Under the pieces are notes generated by a model. It was given only the letters and a program-made list of their open reading frames with translations, had not been told where the DNA came from and ran no database searches. A DNA stretch of 64,000 nt from Variovorax sp. IB41 (GTDB lineage: Bacteria > Pseudomonadota > Gammaproteobacteria > Burkholderiales > Burkholderiaceae_C), in contig NZ_JAEFCB010000006.1 of NCBI RefSeq assembly GCF_016405905.1, positions 62,001 to 126,000 on the forward strand, in the 5' to 3' direction. This document shows positions 15,354 to 22,935 of the stretch, piece after piece. The translations under genes were made by a program, and so were the position numbers. Position 1 is the first letter of the stretch; each line of letters opens with the position of its first letter.

Positions 15354-16556
15354 TCACAACGCCGCCGCCTCCGCCAGCAACGCCCCATTGCGCGCCACGA
15401 CACGCCCACCCGCCACCACCAGCTTTCGCACCGGCCGCGCCACCACCGCATGCGCCAGCGTCTGCGCATCGACCAGCACCAGGTCCGCGCGGTTGCCGGG
15501 CACGAGCCCATAGGCCTCGAAGCCGCAGCCGCGCGCGGCCGAATGGGTGACGGTGTCCAGCGCCACTTCGACCTCGTCGTCGCGGCGCAGGTTGTAGCGC
15601 AGGCCGATGAGCATCGCGCGCTCCAGCATGTCGGGGTTGCCGTAGGGCGTCCACGCATCGCGGATGCCGTCGTTGCCGCCCACCACCGTCACGCCCGCCT
15701 GCCGGCAAGCCAGGAGCGGGGGCACGCTGCGGGACGGCGGCGCGCTGGTCACGAGCACCACGCCGAGCCTGGCCATGCGCGCGAGCAGCGTTTCGCGCTC
15801 GCGTTCGGCCACGTCGCCGAGGCAAAAGGCGTGGCTCACGGCGACCTTGCCTTGCATGCCGAGCGCCTCGGTGCGCTGCAGGATGAGGTCGAGTGAGAAC
15901 GCGCCCATCGCACCCGGCTCGTGCAGGTGGATGTCGATGGGGCGCTGGTGCTTGTCGGCAATGCCGAAGAGCACATCGAGCGACTTCACCGGGTCGCCAT
16001 CGATGGCGCAGGGGTCGAGGCCGCCGAGCACGTCGGCGCCGAGTGCGAGCGATTGGTCGAGCAGCTCGGCGGTGCCGGGGCGGCCGAGCAAGCCGGACTG
16101 CGGGAACGCGACGACCTGGATCTGCTGCACCTCGCGCAGCGCCTCGCGCGTGCGCAGCGTGCCTTCGAGGTGGCGCAGGCCCGCCTGCGTATCGACATCG
16201 ACATGCGTGCGAAGCCGCGTGGTGCCCAGCGCGAGAAAGGCCTTGGCAAGCGCGAGCGACTGCCCAGCGGCGTCGTGCCCGCTCGCGTGGCGGAAGGCGC
16301 GCTCGTTCTCGATCTTGTCGATGAGGTTGGTGCCGACTTCGTTGCGGTACCAGTCCATGCCCCACATCGTCTTGTCCAGGTGCGTGTGGCCTTCGACGAG
16401 GCCGGGCAGCAGCAAGGCGCCACCGCCCTCTTCGACCGTCGCATCGGCGGGTGCGGACAGCGCGGCGCCGATCTCCGCGATGCGTCCGTCGCGCACCCGC
16501 ACGTCGATGGGGGAAGCGCCCATGGGGCGAACGTTGCGGATGAGGAGCGTGAGCAT
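15354..16556 (-). CDS. cytosine deaminase-like amidohydrolase
   Basis: Metal-dependent hydrolase of the amidohydrolase superfamily, 400 residues, close to the cytosine deaminase / N-isopropylammelide hydrolase group that removes amino groups from heterocycles. Seen are the metal motif GHTHLDK (residues 56-62), THVDVDT, DIHLHEPGAMG with a metal-ligand histidine, VSHAFCLGD, and the catalytic aspartate in GGNDGIRDAW. The C-terminal strand pattern (VPGNRADLVLVDAQTL) is typical. The ATG at 16556 gives a family-like start (MLTLLIRNVRPM). It is divergent from the EamA exporter, which may handle a related compound. Confidence 0.87.
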   Translation of the reverse strand: MLTLLIRNVRPMGASPIDVRVRDGRIAEIGAALSAPADATVEEGGGALLLPGLVEGHTHLDKTMWGMDWYRNEVGTNLIDKIENERAFRHASGHDAAGQSLALAKAFLALGTTRLRTHVDVDTQAGLRHLEGTLRTREALREVQQIQVVAFPQSGLLGRPGTAELLDQSLALGADVLGGLDPCAIDGDPVKSLDVLFGIADKHQRPIDIHLHEPGAMGAFSLDLILQRTEALGMQGKVAVSHAFCLGDVAERERETLLARMARLGVVLVTSAPPSRSVPPLLACRQAGVTVVGGNDGIRDAWTPYGNPDMLERAMLIGLRYNLRRDDEVEVALDTVTHSAARGCGFEAYGLVPGNRADLVLVDAQTLAHAVVARPVRKLVVAGGRVVARNGALLAEAAAL

Positions 16557-16660
16557 GGTTCTTCTTCGGGAAGCATCGGACGGTTGTCGTGAACAGCGTA
16601 CCGCACAGTTCGCTCCAGGCCGAAGTGTTGCCCGCGCGCTCTCACGATGATCGGCGCACC

Positions 16661-17581
16661 ATGCAAACGACCGCACTCGATACCACCGGCAAGGCCGCGC
16701 CCCACCTCGCCTTCGAATGGGCGCTGCTCGCGGTGCTCGCGACCTGCTGGGGCGCCTCGTACACCTTCATCAAGATCGGGGTTGCGACGCTGCCGCCCAT
16801 CACGCTGATCGCCGCGCGCACACTGGTCGCCGGCCTGCTGCTGCTTGCGGTGCTGCGCATGCGCGGCGTGAAGCTGCCGACGGCGCCCGCGATGTGGGGG
16901 CGCTTCGCGCTGCAGGCGTGCCTGAACAGCGTGCTGCCGTTCACGCTCATCGCATGGGCCGAGCGCAGCGTGGACGCCGGGCTCGCGACCATCCTCAATT
17001 CGACCTCGCCGATCTTCATCTTCCTGCTGGGCCTTGGCATGGGCGGTGCCGACAAGCCCACGCTGCGCCGCCTCTTCGGCGTGGGCGCGGGCCTCGCGGG
17101 CATCTGCCTGATCGTGGGCTTCGAGGCGCTGCACGGCCTCGGGCATTCGCTGCTCGCGCAGATCGCGTTGGTGGCGGCAGCCGTCTGCTACGGCTGCGCC
17201 GCGATGTTCGGCCGCGTGTTCAAGGGGCTGGACCCGATGGTGCCGGCCGCCGGGTCGCTCCTGAGCGGCGCGGCGATGCTGCTGCCCGCGAGCCTCGCGA
17301 TCGACAGGCCGTGGACGCTCGCGCCCTCGGCCGCATCGGTGATGGCGGTGCTGGCGCTGGCCGTGCTTTCGACGGCGCTCGCCTTCACCCTCTACTTCCG
17401 ACTCATCAGGACCCTCGGGCCGATGTCCACCGCCGCGCAGGCCTACCTGCGCGTGCCCATCGGCGTCGCGATCGGCGTGGTGTTCCTCGGCGAAGCGCTC
17501 TCGCCCACCGCATGGATCGGGCTCGCATGCATCGTGGCCGGCGTGGTCGCGATGACGATGCCCGCGCGCTGCTGCCGCTGA
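16661..17581 (+). CDS. EamA/DMT-family transporter
   Basis: Inner-membrane transporter of the drug/metabolite superfamily, 306 residues, with two EamA repeats and about ten membrane helices. Helix 1 holds the family motif ATCWGASYTFIKIGV. The second repeat begins near ALVAAAVCYGCAAMFGRVF, and PIGVAIGVVFLGEALSPTAW near the C-terminus is the usual loop/helix. Members export amino acids, nucleosides or drugs, or import metabolites. The ATG at 16661 is chosen because an upstream in-frame start would add a polar, non-conserved tail. Divergent from the amidohydrolase. Confidence 0.9.
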   Translation: MQTTALDTTGKAAPHLAFEWALLAVLATCWGASYTFIKIGVATLPPITLIAARTLVAGLLLLAVLRMRGVKLPTAPAMWGRFALQACLNSVLPFTLIAWAERSVDAGLATILNSTSPIFIFLLGLGMGGADKPTLRRLFGVGAGLAGICLIVGFEALHGLGHSLLAQIALVAAAVCYGCAAMFGRVFKGLDPMVPAAGSLLSGAAMLLPASLAIDRPWTLAPSAASVMAVLALAVLSTALAFTLYFRLIRTLGPMSTAAQAYLRVPIGVAIGVVFLGEALSPTAWIGLACIVAGVVAMTMPARCCR

Positions 17582-17707
17582 CCGGACCGCGAAGCTGACG
17601 CACCGCGCCGCGACAGAACTTTTGCGCCCCGGGCCTCATTTTTTACGGGGCCTTTAGACGGGCGCTCCTACGCTTTCGGCTTCTCCATCCGTTAGCGATT
17701 TCTTTCG

Positions 17708-18538
17708 ATGAAACACCTTCTCCGCATCGCCCTGCCGGTGCTCGTTCTCCCCACCCTCGCCGCCTTGCCGATGCTCGCGAGCGCGCAACTCAGCGGCAAC
17801 GTCGCCGTCACCAGCAACTACAAGTTCCGCGGGCAGGACCAGGACATGCTGGGCCGCAACGACTACGCCAAGACCAGCGGCTTCAAGCCCGCGATCCAGG
17901 GCGGCCTGGACTACGCCTTCGGCGACAGCGGCTTCTACGTGGGCAACTGGAATTCGAGCGTCAACTGGCTCAAGGGCAACAGCCTGGAGAGCGATTTCTA
18001 CGGCGGCTACAAGTTCAAGGCCGGCCCGCTCGACCTGGACGTGGGCGCGCTCACCTACGTCTACCCCGGCAACTCGTCGGGCAACACGACCGAGCTCTAC
18101 GGCAGCGCGGGCTACACGAACGAGGCGATCGGCTCCTTCACGCTGAAGTACTCGCACACCGTGTCGAAGGACTACTTCGGCTACGCGGGCAACAAGGCCG
18201 GCTCGGGCCTGAAGGGCACCAACACCGGCTACCTGAATCTTGCGTACAGCAAGGAGATCGCGCCCAAGCTCACGCTGAAGGCGGCCGTGGGCTACACGAA
18301 CATGTCGAGCGACATCCGAAGCCTCGGCTACAGGAACTACGTCGACTACAACGTGGGCGCCTCGTACGACTTTGGCAACGGCCTCTCGCTGGCCGGCTCG
18401 GTGCAGGGCGCGAACCAGAAGAGCGCATACACCGCGGTAAGCAACCCCGGCGTGGACTTCGGCTTCGGCACCTTCGGCCAGACGACCTACTCGCCCAACA
18501 AGGCACGCTTCATCGTCACGCTGACGAAGACGCTGTAG
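17708..18538 (+). CDS. TorF-family putative porin
   Basis: Outer-membrane beta-barrel of 276 residues. Signal peptide MKHLLRIALPVLVLPTLAALPMLASAQ is followed at once by the TorF hallmark LSGNVAVTSNYKFRGQDQ. The rest is a chain of short amphipathic strands (GLDYAFGDSGFYVGNWNSSV, GYKFKAGPLDLDVGALTYVY and others) ending in FIVTLTKTL; the usual terminal aromatic is absent. The family is named from a Gram-negative putative porin and its transported solute is unknown. It converges with the Bug receptor gene at 18705, with a large inverted repeat in between. Confidence 0.87.
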   Translation: MKHLLRIALPVLVLPTLAALPMLASAQLSGNVAVTSNYKFRGQDQDMLGRNDYAKTSGFKPAIQGGLDYAFGDSGFYVGNWNSSVNWLKGNSLESDFYGGYKFKAGPLDLDVGALTYVYPGNSSGNTTELYGSAGYTNEAIGSFTLKYSHTVSKDYFGYAGNKAGSGLKGTNTGYLNLAYSKEIAPKLTLKAAVGYTNMSSDIRSLGYRNYVDYNVGASYDFGNGLSLAGSVQGANQKSAYTAVSNPGVDFGFGTFGQTTYSPNKARFIVTLTKTL

Positions 18539-18580
18539 TCAGAGCGCTCGTTGATCGCCGCACCCCCAGAGCGTGCCCCT

Positions 18581-18674
18581 GTGCGCAGGGCGTCGGGTGC
18601 TCCCCGCAGCGAAATCAAGGAGGAGGCGAAGCCGGGGGACATTCGCGGAGGGGAGCACCCGGCGCCCTGCGCAC
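18581..18674. repeat. large inverted repeat between convergent genes
   Basis: The 25-base arm at 18581-18605 (GTGCGCAGGGCGTCGGGTGC, then TCCCC) and the arm at 18650-18674 are reverse complements with one mismatch. The 44 bases between hold purine-rich sequence (CGAAATCAAGGAGGAGGCGA at 18606 onward region). It can fold into a very stable hairpin. It sits between the converging ends of the porin and receptor genes, so it could act as a two-way transcription end or be a copy of a dispersed repeat. Confidence 0.8.
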
Positions 18675-18704
18675 GCGCCCCGAACAGAAGCCCCGAACAA
18701 AAAA

Positions 18705-19724
18705 TCAGTCGATGCTGATATTCGCAGCCTTCGCCACCTCGGCCCACTTCACGCGGTTCTCATGCACCGTCTTCTTGAACTGCGCAGGCGACTCGATGCG
18801 GATGGTGTTCCCCTGTGCCTCGAACTTCTCGCGAATGTCCGGCTGCTCGAGCACCGCCTTCACCGCGGCATTGAGCTTGTCCACGATCTGCGCATCCGTG
18901 CCCTTGGGCGCGAAGATGCCGAACCAGATCGAGCTGTCGAAGCCCTTGGTGCCCGGCACGCCGCTGGAGGCGATGGTGGGCACCTCCTTCACCGCGGCCA
19001 CCGGCGTCGCCGTCGTCACGCCCAGCAATCGCACCTTGCCCGCCTTGTAGTGCGGCAGCACCGTCTGCACCTGGTTCATGATGCAGCAGGTCTCCCCGCG
19101 CACCACCGAAGTGATGGCCTCGGGCCCGCCCTTGTAGGGCACGTGCACCATGTTCAGCCCCAGGCGCGAATTGAACTCGGCAAACGCCATGTGCGTGCCC
19201 GCGCCATTGCCTGTAGACGCATAGTTGTACTTGCCCGGGTTGGCCTTGACGAGATCGACGAACTCCTTCAAGGTCTTCACGTCGATCACGCTCGAATTGA
19301 TGGTGAGCACGTTCGACACGTCGAGCACCGGCGCCACCGGCACGAAGTCCGCCTCCACGTCGAACGGCAGTTTCTTGTAGAGCGCCGCGTTGCTGCCGTG
19401 CGTGGCCGCGGTGCCGAACGAGAGCGTGTAGCCATCGGGTTTCGAATGCGCCACGTATTCGCTGGCGATGTTGCCGGCCGCGCCCGAGCGGTAATCGATG
19501 ATGACCGGCCGGCCCAGTTGCTTTGCCAGCGGCTCCTGGATGGTGCGGGCGACCACGTCGACGCCAGAGCCGGCCGGAAAGCCCATGATCAGCGTGACGG
19601 GCTGCTGCGGCCAGTCGTGCTGGGCGAAGGCGGCCGGCGAGGCGGCGGCGCAAAGCACGGCCGCCGAGAGCAGCAGCGAGCGGCGTGAAAACAGGCAGAA
19701 GGGAGAGGAAGGAGAATGGGCCAT
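18705..19724 (-). CDS. Bug/TctC-family tripartite tricarboxylate receptor
   Basis: Third Bug-type receptor in the window, 339 residues. The signal peptide ends near AAFAQHDWPQQPV, with ARRSLLLSAA-type basic-hydrophobic character (SRRSLLLSAAVLCAAASPAA, possibly Tat-like). Family motifs follow: VTLIMGFPAGSGVDVVART, PVIIDYRSGAAGNIASEYVA, YNYASTGNGAGTHMAFAEF and HVPYKGGPEAITSVVRGE. A cysteine pair (GETCCIMNQV) is unusual for the family. No membrane partner genes are adjacent. The start at 19724 is the only one giving a signal peptide; the frame runs far upstream as an antisense shadow of the next gene. Confidence 0.9.
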   Translation of the reverse strand: MAHSPSSPFCLFSRRSLLLSAAVLCAAASPAAFAQHDWPQQPVTLIMGFPAGSGVDVVARTIQEPLAKQLGRPVIIDYRSGAAGNIASEYVAHSKPDGYTLSFGTAATHGSNAALYKKLPFDVEADFVPVAPVLDVSNVLTINSSVIDVKTLKEFVDLVKANPGKYNYASTGNGAGTHMAFAEFNSRLGLNMVHVPYKGGPEAITSVVRGETCCIMNQVQTVLPHYKAGKVRLLGVTTATPVAAVKEVPTIASSGVPGTKGFDSSIWFGIFAPKGTDAQIVDKLNAAVKAVLEQPDIREKFEAQGNTIRIESPAQFKKTVHENRVKWAEVAKAANISID

Positions 19725-19744
19725 GACTGTCTTTCTTCGGGACC

Positions 19745-19771
19745 GACGGTACAGACGATACAGACGGTGCA
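19745..19771. repeat. three tandem 9-bp repeats in divergent promoter region
   Basis: GACGGTACA, GACGATACA and GACGGTGCA follow each other without gaps upstream of the Bug receptor start and about 95 bases before the Nudix-MBL gene. Direct repeats of this length on one face of the helix can be regulator binding sites. The function is not known. Confidence 0.5.
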
Positions 19772-19865
19772 AAAAGTGGATTGTGGCGCGCGGCTCATGC
19801 CCGTTTCCCCATGAGCTTATGCACCGCGACACACGTGCACAGCACCCGCTCCCCATAATCACCCC

Positions 19866-21566
19866 ATGGTCCGCTTCTCCCAACTGATCCACCCCGCACG
19901 CGAGCCCGCGCCCGTGCGCGCCGCCGCCACCGTGCTGCTGCTGCGCGACACGCCCGCCGGCATCGAGGTGCTGATGACCCGCCGCTCGGCCACCGCGAGC
20001 TTCGCGCCAGGCGCCTACGTGTTCCCCGGCGGCCACATCGATGCGGCCGACGAGGCCGCCAAGCGCATCGCCACCCGCCGCGCCACCCAGAGCCGCGCGC
20101 AACGCACCCAGGCCATCGCGGCGATCCGCGAGGCTTTCGAGGAACTGGGCGTGCTGCTCGCCCACCGCGCCGACGGCAGCCCCGTGAGCGCCGAAGACAT
20201 CGCCGCGATGGACCGCAACGCCACCGCGGGCACCGGCTTCGCCGACCAGTGCGCCGCGCGCGGGCTGGTGCTGGCCTCGGACCAGGTGTTCACCTTTGCG
20301 CACTGGATCACCGACCGCGACCTCCCCAAGCGCTTCGACGTGCCCTTTCTCGTGGCACGCATGCCCGAGGGCCAGGTGCCCACGGCCGACGAGAGCGAGC
20401 AGTTCGAGCCCAGCTGGGTGCGTCCGGCCGATGCGCTGGCGCGGCATGCGGCAGGCAACTTCTTCATGATCTTTCCGACCGTGCGCACGCTGCAGCGCAT
20501 GGCCGCCTACGCGACGGTCGATGCGGTGCTGGCGGCCTGCGCGCCCGGCGGCAATGGCGGAACCGCCGAGGCACCGCTGTGGACCAGCTGCCCCCGCGCC
20601 GGCCTCTTGAAGGGCGAGGACGTGCGCTACATGGAAAGCGATGCGCCCTACGGCGAGCTCGCGCTGGTGTGCCCCGACGGCCAGGTGGTGCATGCGCTCG
20701 ACTGGCAGAGCGAGCAGCCGGTGGCGCTTTTGAAGAACGTGCAGCGCCTCACCGCGCCCAACCCCAGCGCCATGACCGGCCCGGGCACCAACACCTACAT
20801 CGTGGGCGACGCGGCCACGGGCTACCTCGTCATCGATCCGGGCCCGAACGACTTCGACCACATCGGCCGCCTCTGGCGCGCGACGCGCGGGGACATCCGC
20901 ATGATCGTCTGCACGCACTCGCATGCCGACCATTCGCCCGGCGCCGCGCCGCTGCAGGCGCTGTGCAAGGCGAAGAAGCCGCCGATCCTCGGCCTGCCCT
21001 CGGCACCGACCGCGCGCGCCACGGCGCGCTTCACGCCCGAGCGCTCGCTGGAAAACGGCGAGCGCCTCACGCTCTCGGGCACCACCGCCGAGGGCGAGCC
21101 CATCGCCCACACGCTGCGCGTGATCCACACGCCCGGCCATGCGGCCAACCACCTGTGCCTGGTGCTCGAGGAAGACGGCCTGCTTTTCTCGGGCGACCAC
21201 ATCCTGAACGGCAGCACGACGGTGGTCGATCCGCCCGACGGCGACATGACGGCCTACCTCGATTCGCTGGACACGCTGGACGTGGCGTGCGCCGCGGGCG
21301 TCGTCGAATTCATCCTGCCGGCGCATGGCTACGTGATCGGCTTTGCGCGCAACGCCATCGCGCACCTGAAGGCGCACCGCTTGAAGCGCGAGGCCAAGAT
21401 CGCCGCGGCCATGCAGAGGCTCCCCGAAGGCACGCCCGAGCAATGGCTGCCGCTCGCCTACGACGACGTGCCCGAGCGCATGTGGCCGGTGGCCGCGCGC
21501 TCGCTGGCCGCGCATGTGGCGCGCATCCAGAAGCAGCAGCAACAACAACAGGCGGGCGCCCGATGA
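19866..21566 (+). CDS. Nudix hydrolase - metallo-beta-lactamase fold fusion protein
   Basis: A 566-residue two-domain protein. Residues 15-240 form a Nudix domain of the NUDT19-like type, in which the Nudix box is split. FPGGHIDAADEA provides the first half and, after about 25 inserted residues, AIREAFEELGVLL provides the catalytic REXXEE core. Residues 290-530 form a metallo-beta-lactamase domain of LACTB2/glyoxalase-II type, with THSHADHSPG, HTPGHAANHLC and FSGDHILNG as metal ligands and the late HG in PAHGYVIG. The protein probably hydrolyses CoA- or nucleotide-linked metabolites and thioesters (inference). It ends in a Gln-rich tail and its stop overlaps the next start by four bases. Confidence 0.88.
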   Translation: MVRFSQLIHPAREPAPVRAAATVLLLRDTPAGIEVLMTRRSATASFAPGAYVFPGGHIDAADEAAKRIATRRATQSRAQRTQAIAAIREAFEELGVLLAHRADGSPVSAEDIAAMDRNATAGTGFADQCAARGLVLASDQVFTFAHWITDRDLPKRFDVPFLVARMPEGQVPTADESEQFEPSWVRPADALARHAAGNFFMIFPTVRTLQRMAAYATVDAVLAACAPGGNGGTAEAPLWTSCPRAGLLKGEDVRYMESDAPYGELALVCPDGQVVHALDWQSEQPVALLKNVQRLTAPNPSAMTGPGTNTYIVGDAATGYLVIDPGPNDFDHIGRLWRATRGDIRMIVCTHSHADHSPGAAPLQALCKAKKPPILGLPSAPTARATARFTPERSLENGERLTLSGTTAEGEPIAHTLRVIHTPGHAANHLCLVLEEDGLLFSGDHILNGSTTVVDPPDGDMTAYLDSLDTLDVACAAGVVEFILPAHGYVIGFARNAIAHLKAHRLKREAKIAAAMQRLPEGTPEQWLPLAYDDVPERMWPVAARSLAAHVARIQKQQQQQQAGAR

Positions 21567-22285
21567 GGAACAACGCTCCGGAAGACGAAGGCATCCGCCT
21601 CGCCAAGCGCGTGGCGGCCCTGGCGGGCGTGTCGCGGCGCGAGGCCGAACTGCTGATCGAGAACGGCGCCGTGCGCGTCGATGGCGTGCCAGCCGTGCTG
21701 CCGCAGTCGCGCGTGCAGGCGCACCAGCAGGTCGAGATCGCGGCCGGCGCGAAGCCCGAGCCCATCGTGCCCGTCACGATGCTCTTGTACAAACCGGCCG
21801 GCATGCCGACCGACAACGCCTTCAAGCTGCTGGTGGCCGCGAACCACCACGAGCCCGAACGCGCCGGCCAGCGCTTCCTGCCCGCGCACGTGAAGGGGCA
21901 GCACTGCATGACGCCGCTGGAGACCGGCGCGAGCGGGCTCGTGGCGTACACGCAGGAGTTCCGCATCGAACGCAAGCTCCAGGAAGACGCGGGCATCCTC
22001 GAGCACGAGGTGATGGTCGACGTGGCCGGCACGGTGGCCCCCGAGGTGCTCGCGCGCTTCGAGCGTTCGCCCGCGCGCGTGAGCATCGGCCGGCAGGCCG
22101 AGGACGGCCAGCAGACGGGCCTGCGCTTCGCGCTCAAGGGCGCGCGGCCCGGGCAGATCGCGCACCTGTGCGACCAGATGGGGCTGACCATCGTCGCGAT
22201 GCGGCGCATCCGCATCGGGCGCGTGCCGCTCGCGGGGTTGCAGCCCGGCCAGTGGCGCTACCTGGCGCCGCACGAGCGTTTTTGA
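21563..22285 (+). CDS. S4-domain pseudouridine-synthase-like protein, likely inactive
   Basis: A 240-residue protein with the layout of RluB/RluF synthases: an S4 RNA-binding domain at residues 10-62 (LAKRVAALAGVSRREAELLI, ENGAVRVDG) and a synthase-like domain from about residue 70 (MLLYKPAGMPTDN). The active-site region is changed. The usual RLD motif reads PLE at residues 118-120 (the codon for Glu120 is 21920-21922), the usual aromatic in the REY-like segment reads EV in LEHEVMV, and the GRNREVRR-like basic loop reads ARPGQIAHLCDQM. The fold therefore looks kept while catalysis is doubtful. It overlaps the Nudix-MBL gene (ATGA), so translation is coupled. Confidence 0.82.
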   Translation: MRNNAPEDEGIRLAKRVAALAGVSRREAELLIENGAVRVDGVPAVLPQSRVQAHQQVEIAAGAKPEPIVPVTMLLYKPAGMPTDNAFKLLVAANHHEPERAGQRFLPAHVKGQHCMTPLETGASGLVAYTQEFRIERKLQEDAGILEHEVMVDVAGTVAPEVLARFERSPARVSIGRQAEDGQQTGLRFALKGARPGQIAHLCDQMGLTIVAMRRIRIGRVPLAGLQPGQWRYLAPHERF

Positions 22286-22306
22286 GAAGAGGCGAAAAAG
22301 AAAGAC

Positions 22307-22326
22307 GCGCCGCAGGTGCGCGGCGC
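22307..22326 (+). terminator. possible weak terminator hairpin
   Basis: GCGCCGC (22307-22313) pairs perfectly with GCGGCGC (22320-22326) across a six-base loop, followed shortly by CACCATTTT. It stands 21 bases after the stop of the pseudouridine-synthase-like gene. The T-run is short and late, so the terminator call is tentative. Confidence 0.35.
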
Positions 22327-22361
22327 CACCATTTTCAGCAGAGAGAGGGGAGATCGAACGC

Positions 22362-22925
22362 ATGAGATTCAGAACGACAGCCGCCGCATTGGCCGCCACG
22401 GTGCCTATGGCACTGCTTGCAGGCTGCAGTTTCCTCGCCTCGCTGCAGCCGGCGCCCGAGCCCGCCGCGGGGTCCGCCCCGCCCGCGCCGCTGCCCGCGG
22501 TGGTGTCCAGGGACGGCCTCGCGCCGATCACCGGCGAGCAGGTCGAGCGCATCCGCGAAGCCATCGGCGGCAAGACGCCCAGCCCGGCCGTGACCAAGGT
22601 GGTGCGCGGCGCGGCGCCCACCATCGAGTCGTTCGTGCGGACCGAAGGCTGCATCACCGCGCGCAACGGCGCGGTGCTCAACCCGTTCGCGGCGCCGGGG
22701 CGGCTGTTCGACGGCACGGGCTTCCAGGGCGGCCCGATGCTGCAGATGCAGTACCACGACAAGACGGCCTGCGTGACCGTCAAGCGCATACAGAACTGGA
22801 AGATGGTGTCGCCGAAGCTGCTGCGCTTCGACGTGGTCTACGTGGGCGATGACGGCGAGGAGCACTCGATCCGCCGCCACGAGCTGATGCGCCAGCCCAA
22901 GGGCGGCTGGCTCTTCACGCGCTGA
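22362..22925 (+). CDS. lipoprotein of unknown function
   Basis: A 187-residue outer- or inner-membrane-anchored lipoprotein. Signal sequence MRFRTTAAALAATVPMALLA ends in lipobox LLAGC (acylated Cys near residue 22), followed by a Pro/Ala-rich spacer to about residue 50. The globular part (EQVERIREAIGGKTPSPAVT, then GCITARNGAVLNPFAAPGRL, ending RRHELMRQPKGGWLFTR) is not assigned to a family. It contains two further cysteines (GCITAR, TACVTV) that could form a disulphide. It follows the S4/Nudix pair but after a hairpin. It converges with the MFS gene. Confidence 0.75.
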   Translation: MRFRTTAAALAATVPMALLAGCSFLASLQPAPEPAAGSAPPAPLPAVVSRDGLAPITGEQVERIREAIGGKTPSPAVTKVVRGAAPTIESFVRTEGCITARNGAVLNPFAAPGRLFDGTGFQGGPMLQMQYHDKTACVTVKRIQNWKMVSPKLLRFDVVYVGDDGEEHSIRRHELMRQPKGGWLFTR

Positions 22926-22935
22926 GCGTTCTTCT

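Noticed and set aside
17626..17651. Hairpin GCCCCG...CGGGGC after the EamA gene
   Set aside because: The T-run lies in the loop rather than after the stem, so it does not fit an intrinsic terminator.
19725..21548. Upstream extension of the third Bug receptor frame
   Set aside because: It has no signal peptide and lies antisense to the Nudix-MBL gene; the receptor clearly starts at 19724 with its own signal peptide.
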